A stretch of DNA of 64,000 bases from Xanthobacter sp. YC-JY1 (GTDB taxonomy: Bacteria > Pseudomonadota > Alphaproteobacteria > Rhizobiales > Xanthobacteraceae). The notes beneath the pieces were generated by a model that made no database searches, was not told the DNA's origin, and saw only the letters and a list, made by a program, of their open reading frames with translations. The stretch covers positions 1,659,001 through 1,723,000 of the forward strand of contig NZ_CP032674.1 in NCBI RefSeq assembly GCF_021730305.1, in the 5' to 3' direction. Shown in pieces: positions 42,102 to 50,730 of the stretch. Positions within the stretch are counted from its first letter, which is position 1. Each line of letters begins with the position of its first letter. A program made the position numbers and the translations under genes.

Positions 42102-43124
42102 ATGTCCATTCAGACGCCCATGCAGTCCACCCACGGCGCCTTGTCCAACAATCCGATCCCGCTGGAGAAGGACGCGCTTCTCGCGTCCTATCGCACCATG
42201 CGTACCATCCGCGATTTCGAGGAGCGGCTGCATGTGGAGTTCGCGAAAGGCGACATTCCCGGCTTCGTCCACCTCTATGCCGGCGAGGAGGCCTGCGCCA
42301 CCGGCATCATGATGCACCTCACCGACAGCGACCGCATCGCCTCCACCCATCGCGGCCACGGCCACTGCATCGCCAAGGGCGTGGATGTGGCGGAGATGAT
42401 GGCCGAGATCTACGGCAAGTCCTCCGGCTCATGCCGTGGCAAGGGCGGCTCCATGCACATCGCCGATCTCTCCAAGGGGATGATGGGCGCCAACGGCATC
42501 CTCGGCGCCGGCGCACCGCTTATCTGCGGCGCGGCGCTCGCCGCCAAGTTCCGGGGTGACGGGGGCGTGGGCATCACCTTCTTCGGCGACGGCGCGGCCA
42601 ACCAGGGCACGGTTCTCGAAAGCATGAACCTCGCCGCCATCTGGAACCTGCCGGTGATCTTCGTGCTGGAGAACAACGGATACGCGGAGGCGACCTCCGT
42701 CATCTACGCCACGGGCGTCGACAGCTTCCTCGACCGCGCCCACGGCTTTGGCCTGCCGGGCGTCAGCGTGGACGGCACGGACTTCTTCGCCGTCCACAAG
42801 GCGGCCGGCGAGCTCATCGCCAAGGCGCGCGCGGGCGGCGGGCCGGCGCTGCTCGAATGCAAGATGGTGCGCTTCTACGGCCATTTCGAAGGCGACAGCC
42901 AGACCTACAAGGCCAAGGGCGAGAACGACTTCAACCGCCTCAACCGCGACTGCCTCAAGATATTCGCCGATCGCGTGACGGCGGCGGGCGTCGTGTCCGA
43001 TGCCGAGATCGCGCTCCTCGACCGCGAGGTGGCGAACCTCATCGACGAGGCCGTGTCCTCGGCCAAGTCGGCCCCGCAGCCGACCCATCACGAGCTGACC
43101 AGCGACGTCTACGTCTCCTACTGA
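42102..43124 (+). CDS. acoA: Acetoin dehydrogenase E1 alpha subunit (TPP-dependent)
   Basis: A 340-aa E1-alpha of the acetoin/pyruvate dehydrogenase family. The TPP/Mg motif is GDGAANQG, followed by LENNGYA. An RGHGHCIAKG His region also fits the family. It cleaves acetoin with TPP and passes the acetyl unit to the lipoyl E2; acetaldehyde is released. AAGGAGGAGG precedes the ATG. It is the first gene of the sigma-54-type operon acoA-acoB-acoC-SDR-AhpD-like-BDH. Confidence 0.94.
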   Translation: MSIQTPMQSTHGALSNNPIPLEKDALLASYRTMRTIRDFEERLHVEFAKGDIPGFVHLYAGEEACATGIMMHLTDSDRIASTHRGHGHCIAKGVDVAEMMAEIYGKSSGSCRGKGGSMHIADLSKGMMGANGILGAGAPLICGAALAAKFRGDGGVGITFFGDGAANQGTVLESMNLAAIWNLPVIFVLENNGYAEATSVIYATGVDSFLDRAHGFGLPGVSVDGTDFFAVHKAAGELIAKARAGGGPALLECKMVRFYGHFEGDSQTYKAKGENDFNRLNRDCLKIFADRVTAAGVVSDAEIALLDREVANLIDEAVSSAKSAPQPTHHELTSDVYVSY

Positions 43125-43171
43125 GCCCTTGCAGCGAACCCGCACGGCCAAACGATTTCCTGGAGGAAACC

Positions 43172-44194
43172 ATGTCCCGCACCCTCAGCTTCAAGCTGGC
43201 GATCAACGAAGCCCTCGACCTTGAAATGCGTCGCGACCCCACCGTCATCCTGCTCGGCGAGGACATCGTCGGCGGCTCCGGCTCGCCGGGGGAGATGGAC
43301 GCCTGGGGCGGCGTGCTCGGCGTCACCAAGGGTCTCTACGGCAAGCACGGCAACCGCCTCATCGACACGCCCCTGTCCGAGAGCGCCTATATCGGCGCGG
43401 CCATCGGCGCCGCCGCCTGTGGCATGCGGCCGGTGGCGGAGCTGATGTTCCTCGACTTCATGGGCGTGTGCTTCGACCAGATCCTGAACCAGGCGGCCAA
43501 GTTCCGCTACATGTTCGGCGGCAAGGCGAAGACGCCCGTGGTCATCCGCGCCATGGTCGGCGCCGGCTTCCGTGCCGCTGCTCAGCACTCGCAGATGCTC
43601 ACTCCCATGTTCACCCACGTGCCCGGGCTGAAGGTGGTGTGCCCCTCCAACGCCTATGACGCCAAGGGCCTGCTGATCCAGTCCATCCGCGACGATGACC
43701 CGGTGATCTTCTGCGAACACAAGAACCTCTACGCCAGCGAGGCCGACGTGCCCGCCGAGCCCTATGCCATCCCCTTCGGCGAGGCGAACGTGGTGCGTGA
43801 CGGGCGTGACGTGACCATCGTCAGCTACGGCCTCACCGTTCACCGCGCGCTGGAGGCGGCGGCGACCCTCTCCAAGCGCAGTGGCCTCGAGGCGGAGGTG
43901 ATCGACCTGCGCACCCTCTCGCCCATCGACTGGGACACGGTGATCGAGAGCGTGGAGAACACCGGCCGCCTGGTGGTGGTGGACGAGGCCAACCCGCGCT
44001 GCTCCATCGCCACGGACGTGGCGGCCTACGTCGCCCAGCACGCCTTCGGGGCGCTGAAGGCGGCGCCGCAGATGGTGACAGCGCCGCACACGCCGGTGCC
44101 GTTCTCGCCTGCGCTGGAGGACCTCTACATCCCCTCCGCCGACGCCATCGCCGCCGCCGTTCTGAAGACCCATCCCCAGGCGCTCGCAGCCTGA
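43172..44194 (+). CDS. acoB: Acetoin dehydrogenase E1 beta subunit
   Basis: A 340-aa E1-beta transketolase-type subunit starting MSRTLSFKLAINEAL, with GGAGG at 43162-43166. Family segments include ILLGEDIVGGSG, RFRYMFGGKAKTP-type interface KFRYMFGGKAKTP and VVVDEANPRCSIA. It assembles with AcoA as an alpha2beta2 E1. The open frame upstream to 42857 overlaps acoA and is not coding. Confidence 0.94.
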   Translation: MSRTLSFKLAINEALDLEMRRDPTVILLGEDIVGGSGSPGEMDAWGGVLGVTKGLYGKHGNRLIDTPLSESAYIGAAIGAAACGMRPVAELMFLDFMGVCFDQILNQAAKFRYMFGGKAKTPVVIRAMVGAGFRAAAQHSQMLTPMFTHVPGLKVVCPSNAYDAKGLLIQSIRDDDPVIFCEHKNLYASEADVPAEPYAIPFGEANVVRDGRDVTIVSYGLTVHRALEAAATLSKRSGLEAEVIDLRTLSPIDWDTVIESVENTGRLVVVDEANPRCSIATDVAAYVAQHAFGALKAAPQMVTAPHTPVPFSPALEDLYIPSADAIAAAVLKTHPQALAA

Positions 44195-44213
44195 TCGCCG
44201 GAGACATCGGACA

Positions 44214-45332
44214 ATGACGGACACGCGCATCAAGCCCATCGTCATGCCCAAGTGGGGGCTCTCCATGGCGGAGGGCAAGGTCACGGGATGGCTGAAGCCC
44301 GAGGGCGCCAAGATCGCCGTGGGCGACGAGATCGTCGAGGTGGAGACCGACAAGATTGCCGGCGTGGTCGAGGCCGGCGACGCGGGCGTCCTGCGCCGCA
44401 CGCTCGGCGCGCCTGGCACGGTCTATCCCGTCAAGGCGCTCATCGGCGTGCTGGCGGATGAAGATGTACCCGACGTCGATATCGACGCTTTCGTCGCCGC
44501 CTTCGCGGTGCCGGCGGAGACGGAAGAGGCGGCGGACGCGGCCGGTCCGCGCTACGAATTCGTTGACACGCCCGCCGGCCGCCTGCGCTACGCCCGCCGC
44601 GGCGAGGGCGAGAAGACCGTGGTGCTGGTCCATGGCTTCGGCGGCGATCTCGACAACTGGCTGTTCAACATCGATGCTTTGGCCGGCGCCGCCACCGTGT
44701 ATGCGCTCGACCTGCCGGGGCACGGGCAATCTGACAAGGCGGTGGGGGAGGCTAGCCTCGCCTTTCTCTCCGGCGCTCTCATCGCCTTCATGGATGCCCT
44801 CGCCATTCCGCGCGCGCATCTCGTGGGCCATTCCATGGGCGGGGCGGTGGCAAGCGCCGCCGCGCTGGAGCATCCGGGGCGCGTGGCCTCCCTCGCGCTC
44901 ATCGGCTCGGCCGGGCTCGGGCCGGAGATCAATTCCGGCTACACGGACGGCTTCGTCGCCGCTGGCTCGCGGCGCGACATGAAGCCGGTGCTGGAGCAGT
45001 TGTTCCATGAGCCGGCGACGGTCACGCGCCAGCTGATCGAGGACATCCTCAAGTACAAGCGCCTCGATGGCGTGGATGGTGCCCTCTCCGCGCTCTCGGC
45101 CAATCTCTTCCCGGCCCAGCGGCAGACCCATGTGCTGGCCGACAGGCTGAAGGAGACGGACGCGCCCATCCTCGTGGTGTGGGGCGAGACCGACCGCGTC
45201 ATTCCCGCCGCCCATGCCGGCGCGCTGGAGGGCCGCGCCACGGTGGAGGTGCTGCCCGGCGCCGGCCACATGGTGCAGATGGAGAAATCCAGCCGGGTGA
45301 ACGAGCTGCTGCTCGACCACCTCAAGCGCTGA
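44214..45332 (+). CDS. acoC: Acetoin dehydrogenase E2, lipoyl domain fused to alpha/beta hydrolase
   Basis: A 372-aa AcoC-type protein. An N-terminal lipoyl domain (about 1-85, lipoyl K47 in ETDKIAG) is joined directly to an alpha/beta-hydrolase fold (HGFGGDLDNW, nucleophile in GHSMGG, catalytic His in GAGHMVQ). This is the usual acetoin E2 layout, unlike the pyruvate dehydrogenase E2 with a CAT domain. It transfers the acetyl group to CoA. No E3 gene is in the operon, so a dihydrolipoamide dehydrogenase encoded elsewhere must serve it. Confidence 0.92.
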   Translation: MTDTRIKPIVMPKWGLSMAEGKVTGWLKPEGAKIAVGDEIVEVETDKIAGVVEAGDAGVLRRTLGAPGTVYPVKALIGVLADEDVPDVDIDAFVAAFAVPAETEEAADAAGPRYEFVDTPAGRLRYARRGEGEKTVVLVHGFGGDLDNWLFNIDALAGAATVYALDLPGHGQSDKAVGEASLAFLSGALIAFMDALAIPRAHLVGHSMGGAVASAAALEHPGRVASLALIGSAGLGPEINSGYTDGFVAAGSRRDMKPVLEQLFHEPATVTRQLIEDILKYKRLDGVDGALSALSANLFPAQRQTHVLADRLKETDAPILVVWGETDRVIPAAHAGALEGRATVEVLPGAGHMVQMEKSSRVNELLLDHLKR

Positions 45333-45394
45333 CCGCCGACAATTCCTGAACCCTGGAACGCCGGCGCGCCACCGCGACCGGCGAAGGAGGACCC

Positions 45395-46180
45395 ATGTCC
45401 GATCTCAAGGACAAGAGCATCATCATCACCGGCGCAGCCGGTGGCATCGGCGCCGCCATCGCCAAGGCGCTCGCTCAGGACGGCGCGCGCATCACCGTCG
45501 CTGACCTCTCTCTCGCCGCCGCTGCCAGGGTGGCGGATGAGATCACGGCGGCGGGCGGCACCGCCATCGCCGTTCCGGTGGATGTGCGCGAGCGGGCGCA
45601 GGTGCGCGCGCTCATCGACCGGACGGCGGAGGCGTTCGGGCGGCTCGATGTGCTCTTCAACAATGCGGGCGTCGCCCAGACGCGGCCCTTCCTCGACATC
45701 ACCGAAGAGGATTGGCGCTTCGTCACGGATGTGAACGCGCTCGGCGTGCTCATCGGCATGCAGGAAGCGGTGAAGACCTTCCGCAGGCAGGGCGGCGGCG
45801 GCAAGATCATCAACACCGCCTCCATCGCCGCCAAGCAGGGCTATGAGCCCTTGGCCCATTACTGCGCCAGCAAGTTCGCGGTGGTGGCTATGACCCAGGC
45901 CGCCGCCCGCGCCTTCGGCAGGGAGGGCATCACCGCCAACGCCTTCTGCCCCGGCGTGGTGGCCACCGACATGTGGAAGGTGATCGACAAGGGCTTCCGC
46001 GACAGCGGCCTGACCCACGGCGAGAACGAAGCCTTCGACACCTTCGCGGCCGGCGCCGTGCTAGGCCGCGCCTCACGCCCGGACGATCTCGTCGGCGTCG
46101 CCCGCTTCCTCGCCTCGTCCCAATCCGACTTCATGACCGGCCAGTCCCTGCTCGTGGACGGCGGCATGGTCTTCACCTGA
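45395..46180 (+). CDS. SDR oxidoreductase, acetoin/diacetyl reductase-like
   Basis: A 261-aa classical SDR with TGAAGGIG cofactor loop, NNAG, catalytic Ser in TASIAAK and YCASK. It ends LLVDGGMVFT. AAGGAGG stands 6 nt before the ATG. Its place in the acetoin operon suggests a BudC-like 2,3-butanediol dehydrogenase or acetoin reductase that works beside the MDR-type enzyme at 46579. Stereochemistry cannot be told. Confidence 0.88.
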   Translation: MSDLKDKSIIITGAAGGIGAAIAKALAQDGARITVADLSLAAAARVADEITAAGGTAIAVPVDVRERAQVRALIDRTAEAFGRLDVLFNNAGVAQTRPFLDITEEDWRFVTDVNALGVLIGMQEAVKTFRRQGGGGKIINTASIAAKQGYEPLAHYCASKFAVVAMTQAAARAFGREGITANAFCPGVVATDMWKVIDKGFRDSGLTHGENEAFDTFAAGAVLGRASRPDDLVGVARFLASSQSDFMTGQSLLVDGGMVFT

Positions 46181-46189
46181 GGAACCGCC

Positions 46190-46540
46190 ATGACGACATC
46201 CGTACCCCAGCAATTGAGAGACATGAACCAGCGCTTCGGAGCCCTCGCCAAGGCGGCGCCGCAGGTGATGAGCGCCTTCCGGGGCCTCATGGGCGAGGCG
46301 TCGAAGTCCGGCGCGGTGCCGGCGAAGATGAAGGAGTTGGTGGCCCTCGCCATCGCCGTCCACCAGGGCTGCGCCGACTGCGTCGTGTTCCACGCCGCCA
46401 ATGCGCGGAGCCACGGCGCCAGCCGCGCGGAGCTCGCCGACATTCTCGGCGTGTGCATCGAGATGGGCGGCGGGCCGTCCGCCGTCTATGCGGGCAAGGC
46501 ACTGGAGGCGTTCGACGCCCTCGCCACCGAGCCGGCCTGA
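46190..46540 (+). CDS. Carboxymuconolactone decarboxylase/AhpD-like protein
   Basis: A 116-aa AhpD-fold protein with the redox CxxC motif as CADC followed by VVFH, as in alkylhydroperoxidase-like members. It starts 9 bp after the SDR stop. AhpD-like proteins use the CxxC pair with a lipoylated partner. In this operon the lipoyl domain of AcoC could be that partner, and an aldehyde- or peroxide-stress role is possible. That link is inference. Confidence 0.85.
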   Translation: MTTSVPQQLRDMNQRFGALAKAAPQVMSAFRGLMGEASKSGAVPAKMKELVALAIAVHQGCADCVVFHAANARSHGASRAELADILGVCIEMGGGPSAVYAGKALEAFDALATEPA

Positions 46541-46578
46541 CCCCCCCCATCAAGAACGAACCGAAGGGAGAACCACTC

Positions 46579-47646
46579 ATGAAGGCCGCCCGCTTCCATG
46601 CCAAGCGCGACGTGCGTGTCGAAGACATCCCCGAACCGCCCGCCCCCGGCCCGCGCGAGGTCGTTATCCGCAATGCCTTCTGCGGCATCTGCGGCACCGA
46701 CCTGCATGAATATGCTGCCGGGCCCATCTTCATTCCCACCACGCCGCATCCCTACACCGGCGCGAAGCTGCCGCAGGTGCTGGGCCATGAATATGGCGGC
46801 ACCGTCGTCGCCATTGGCGGCGAGGTGCGGAACGTGAAGGTGGGCGACCGCGTTTCGGTGCAGCCCATGGTGTCGCCGCGCGACGACTATTTCGGCACGC
46901 GCGGCCTTTACCAGCTCTCCGAAAGCCTCGCCATCATCGGCCTCGGCTGGCAATGGGGCGGCATGGCGGAATATTCTCTGGTGAACGACTACAACGTCTT
47001 CGCCATCCCCGATTTCGTCAGCGACGAGCAGGCGGCCCTGGTGGAGCCCACCGCCGTCACCGTCTATGCGGCCGAGCGCGGCGGGGTGAAGCCGGGATCG
47101 AGCGTGCTCGTGACCGGCGCCGGCCCCATCGGCCAGTTGCAGATGCTGGCGGCGCGGGCCGCGGGGGCGACTCAGATCTTTCTCTCCGACACCAACGACA
47201 ACCGCCTCGCCATGGCGCGGGCCATCCTGCCTGATGTCATCACCCTCAACCCGAAGCGCGATGCGGTGGCCGACGCCATCCGCGACCAGACGGAAGGCCA
47301 CGTGGGCGTGGACGTGGCGCTAGAATGCGTCGGCGCCGAGGCGGCGCTCGCCACCGGCATCGATGCGGTGCGGCGGCAGGGCGTGGTGGTGCAGGTGGGC
47401 CTGCATGTGGGCAAGCCGGCGGTGGACACCTTCACCGTCACTTTCAAGGACATCGATGTCCGCGGCTCGTGGTGCTACTCGACCCTCATGTGGCCCAAGG
47501 TGGCGGCCCTCATCGGCAAGGGCCTGCTGCCGGCGGAGAAGGTCGTCACCCGCCGCATCGGCATCGACGAGGTGGTGGAGAAGGGCTTCGAGGCCCTGCT
47601 CGATCCCGCCGGGCAGGAACTGAAGATCCTCATCGACCTGCGCTGA
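46579..47646 (+). CDS. 2,3-Butanediol dehydrogenase (medium-chain, zinc-dependent)
   Basis: A 355-aa Zn-dependent dehydrogenase of the Bdh/sorbitol-dehydrogenase type. The catalytic zinc site is CGICGTDLHEY and GHEYGG, and the cofactor loop is GAGPIGQ. Unlike class III ADHs, the structural Cys4 lobe is missing, which is typical for butanediol dehydrogenases. It oxidises 2,3-butanediol to acetoin, the substrate of AcoABC, so the operon covers both compounds. It is the last gene, 31 bp upstream of a 14-bp hairpin. AAGGGAG (46564-46570) fixes the ATG. Confidence 0.88.
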   Translation: MKAARFHAKRDVRVEDIPEPPAPGPREVVIRNAFCGICGTDLHEYAAGPIFIPTTPHPYTGAKLPQVLGHEYGGTVVAIGGEVRNVKVGDRVSVQPMVSPRDDYFGTRGLYQLSESLAIIGLGWQWGGMAEYSLVNDYNVFAIPDFVSDEQAALVEPTAVTVYAAERGGVKPGSSVLVTGAGPIGQLQMLAARAAGATQIFLSDTNDNRLAMARAILPDVITLNPKRDAVADAIRDQTEGHVGVDVALECVGAEAALATGIDAVRRQGVVVQVGLHVGKPAVDTFTVTFKDIDVRGSWCYSTLMWPKVAALIGKGLLPAEKVVTRRIGIDEVVEKGFEALLDPAGQELKILIDLR

Positions 47647-47676
47647 GCCGCGCCTCTCCCTCGCGGCACGGCAGGT

Positions 47677-47710
47677 GTCACGTTTCCCGCCGTGCCGCGG
47701 GAAACGTGAC
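47677..47710 (+). terminator. Perfect 14-bp hairpin after the aco operon
   Basis: Arms 47677-47690 and 47697-47710 are exact complements (GTCACGTTTCCCGC) around a 6-nt loop. It lies 31 bp after the last aco gene. No T-run follows, so it may be a processing/stability stem or a Rho-assisted terminator rather than a classical one. Confidence 0.55.
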
Positions 47711-47863
47711 TCTGGCCTAGTGCTTCGTCGCGGCACGGATCCTCTCGCTTCGGGACACGATCGTTCGGCGGTAGCGCTCGTGGTTCGGCGCCTGACGTTT
47801 CGGCACCATCGAACGTCGTCTCGGGCGGTGATAGCTTCCTGTCACCACCTGTGGGAGGGAACC

Positions 47864-48106
47864 ATGAAGACGCTCGCAATCGCGCTCGCCCTGCTGTCGC
47901 TTTCTGCCGCCGTCGCCTCGGCTGACACCTGCGTTGCCAATGCCGACGCAAAGAAGCTTGTCGGCGCAGCGCGTACCAGCTTCCTGACCAAGTGCCAGAA
48001 GGATGCGACGACAGCCTGCGAGGCCCAGGCGACGGAGAAGAAGCTGCAAGGCGCGGCGCAGGCCAGCTTCACCAAGAAGTGCCTGAAGGATGCCGTGGGG
48101 CAGTAG
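47864..48106 (+). CDS. Small exported PsiF-repeat protein
   Basis: An 80-aa protein with a Sec signal peptide (MKTLAIALALLSLSAA, cleavage near SADTC). Two PsiF-type repeats follow: CVANADAKKLVGAARTSFLT and CEAQATEKKLQGAAQASFTK, each ending KC. GGGAGGG at 47853-47859 precedes the ATG. PsiF is phosphate-starvation-induced in enterobacteria; the molecular role is unknown. It is probably monocistronic. Confidence 0.78.
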   Translation: MKTLAIALALLSLSAAVASADTCVANADAKKLVGAARTSFLTKCQKDATTACEAQATEKKLQGAAQASFTKKCLKDAVGQ

Positions 48107-48428
48107 GTATAGCCGCGACGCCGAGTTGTGCCGCCGCATGTGACTTGCGCCAAGGAGGAAATGGTGCCGGGTGATGGCATCTTAATTTTCGCATATCTAT
48201 TTGGAAATAAATATAAATTTCAATCTTATATCAAGCTTGCGCCAACACAAATGCCAACAAATCGGGGCGATGCTCCTGGAGGGCGCTATCCGGCGAACTG
48301 CCGGGATTATGCGGGAAGAGGCGGGACGACGGCCGATCAGGCCCCCTCCCATACCCGGTTCAAGATCTGAGCGGCGAGCGCGGCCTTGTCTACAAAGGCG
48401 CCGCCGCCAGGACCGAAGGCCGCCTCTC
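48107..48428. other. AT-rich intergenic region
   Basis: About 320 bp between the PsiF-like gene and the end of the chrA pseudogene. The part 48180-48260 is markedly AT-rich. No gene, RNA or clear terminator was recognised. Confidence 0.55.
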
Positions 48429-49815
48429 CTAGCCCAGCGCTGCGAGCACCATCCCGGCCACGCCACAAGCCGCGAGTGTGGGAAGCATCCCGAGCCTGAG
48501 CCGGAACATGGCGAGCATGGCTAAGGCCGAGAGCGCTGCCGCACGCCAGTCGATGGAGGAGGGCACGGGCAGGTCCGGCCCGATGCCGTGCCAGTCCACG
48601 CTCACCACCTGCCGGAAGACGACGTGGATGGCGAACCACAAAGCGAGGTTTAGGATAACGCCCACCACCGCCGCGGTGATCGCGGAAAGAGCTGCCCCGA
48701 GCGCGCGGTTGCCGCGGAGCGCCTCCACATAAGGCGCCCCGAGGAAGATCCAGAAGAAGCAGGGCGCGAAGGTCACCCAGAGGGTCAGCAGGGCGCCGAG
48801 GCACCCCGCCAGCATCGGGTTGAGAATGCCAGGCGCCCGATAGGCGGCGAGGAAGCCGACGAACTGGAGCACCATGACGAGCGGGCCGGGTGTCGTCTCG
48901 GCAAGGCCGAGGCCGTCGAGCATCTCGCCCGGCGCGAGCCAGCCGAAGCCGTCCACCGCTGCCTGCGCCACATAGGCGAGCACCGCATAGGCCCCGCCGA
49001 AGGTAACGACCGCCATCAGGCTGAAGAAGGAGCCGATCTGCGTCCACACGCTCCCGCTGCCGAAGGCCAGCCACAGCACCACGACTGGGCCGAGCCACAG
49101 GGGCAGCCAGACGGCGATGATGCCGGCCGCGCGCTGCAGCGATGGCTCGGCATGGGTCAGTTCCCCCCGCTCCAACATCTGGTCCACCACACCGTGGGTG
49201 TCGGCCTTCGCGCCGCCGTGGCCCGCGCCCTGGAACAGGTCCGGCGCGGCCCGGCTGCCTGCCCATCCGGCGAGGCCGGCGGCAAGGATGATCAGCGGGA
49301 ACGGTATGCAGGACATAGATGGCCAGGAAGGCGAGGCCGGCAATCACCACCATGAGGCGGTTCTTCAGCGCGCGGCGGCTGATCCGCAGCAGCGCCTCCA
49401 CCACGACCGCCAGCACGGCCGCCTTCACGCCGAGGAAAGCGGCATCGATGAGCGGCACATGGCGGTACAGCGCATATAGGATGCTGAGGGTCAGCATCAC
49501 GACGGCGCCGGGCAGCACGAAGAGCAGCCCGGCCGCCAGCCCGCCTGCGGTGCGGTGCATCAGCCAGCCGATATAGGTGGCGAGCTGCTGCGCCTCCGGG
49601 CCGGGCAGAAGCATGCAGTAGTTCAGGGCGTGCAGAAACCGCTGCTCGCCGATCCAGCGGCGCTCCTCCACGAGTTCCCGGTGCATGAGGGCGATCTGCC
49701 CGGCGGGGCCGCCGAAGCTCAGGCAACCGATCTTGGCCCAGACTTTCACGGCCTCCCCGAAGGTCGGGCGCGCGGGCGCGACGGCGGAGCCGCTCGTTTC
49801 CAACGTGATGGCCAT
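48429..49815 (-). pseudogene. chrA: Chromate transporter ChrA, frameshifted
   Basis: A ChrA (CHR superfamily) chromate-efflux protein whose two halves lie in different frames. The N-terminal half starts [10 protein letters not shown] with the [20 protein letters not shown] signature and runs to AIYVLHTV. The C-terminal half continues in another frame from [10 protein letters not shown] to the TAG at 48429. The frame change is at about 49300-49312 and equals one extra base (or two missing). Removing one base would give a 461-aa protein, near the normal ChrA length. It may be a true decayed gene or a sequencing artefact. Its neighbour chrB is also shifted, which favours decay. Confidence 0.75.
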
Positions 49816-49825
49816 GGCGCGCCCC

Positions 49826-50600
49826 TCACCCCTGCCTCTGCTGGCCGGCGGGCCAGTTGTGGGTTTCCTCCACGGCGTCACGGCACCAGCGATAGAAGGC
49901 GTCGTAGAGCATCATGCCGGCATCGAGCTGCTGCAGGTCTTCCCGATACATGCGGGAGAGGCCAAGAGAGGCCGCGAGGAAGCCGGCTGCCTGCGGCGAC
50001 AAATCGAGCCGCGCCGTGTCGGCGGCGCGGACAATGACCGCAAGGCGGTCGAGCACGGGTGACCTGAGCCCGAATTCCTCGATAATTGTGTCGAAGGTGC
50101 AGCCCTCGCCGCGGTGGCTCAAGAAGGCGCTGTCGATATCAAAGGGCGCGGCACCGAAGGCGGCCGGTACGCCCTCTACCTCGGAGGCGCCGACGAAGAG
50201 GAAGGCGGCGTCGGGATCGATGAAGCGGCGGATCAGCCACGGGCAGGCGATGTGATCCACCTTTGGGCGGGCGCGGGTGCCCCACACCGTTCGCCCAGCC
50301 GCATCGCGCGGCGGCAGGGCTGCTTCCGATAAAACACACCGCCGCTGTCTCTCCACGCCTCGAAGCGGCCTTCCAGCGTTTCCGCCGGAAGCCCACGGAG
50401 CCGCAGCCATGCGGCTACGCCTTGGCTGAGCTTGTTGCCTTTCTGGCAGACCACGACGACGGGCCGGTCCGCCAGCGCGGGGCCACAGCTCGTCACGTCG
50501 GCGTAGGATCGCAGGCGAGTCGCCGGTAGCAGGCGTCTGTCGGCGGCGAAGTCGTCGTCGGTGCGAGGCTATCGCGACCTTCAAGCCATCCCCACCTCGC
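49826..50600 (-). pseudogene. chrB: Rhodanese-ChrB-type chromate resistance protein, multiply frameshifted
   Basis: The C-terminal ChrB domain is clear in one frame ([53 protein letters not shown]). The N-terminal rhodanese domain is in another frame (RPVVVVCQKGNKLSQGVAAW, then EGRFEAWRDSGGVF, preceded by RTDDDFAADRRLLP). The join near 50326 looks like loss of one T in a short T-run. Further 5-prime, near 50565, the rhodanese strand again changes frame. The start is not recognisable. It lies just upstream of chrA, the usual chrB-chrA order. The left boundary is firm and the right one approximate. Confidence 0.7.
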
Positions 50601-50646
50601 GAACCGCGCCCGATAGCCTGCGCGCAGCCGGCGTAGGTTCGGCGGC

Positions 50647-50670
50647 GCAGCTCGGTCAATCCCGAGCTGC
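50647..50670 (-). terminator. 9-bp inverted repeat downstream of the TonB receptor gene
   Basis: GCAGCTCGG at 50647-50655 is mirrored at 50662-50670 with a 6-nt loop. It is 60 bp past the receptor stop in the leftward direction. There is no U-tract, so terminator function is only probable. It adjoins a short sequence that recurs near 63.36 kb. Confidence 0.4.
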
Positions 50671-50730
50671 AAACTTTCCAGCTCGACGTAGAGTAGATTG
50701 AACGCTCCGCCGTGGACGATGCCCTGTCTC

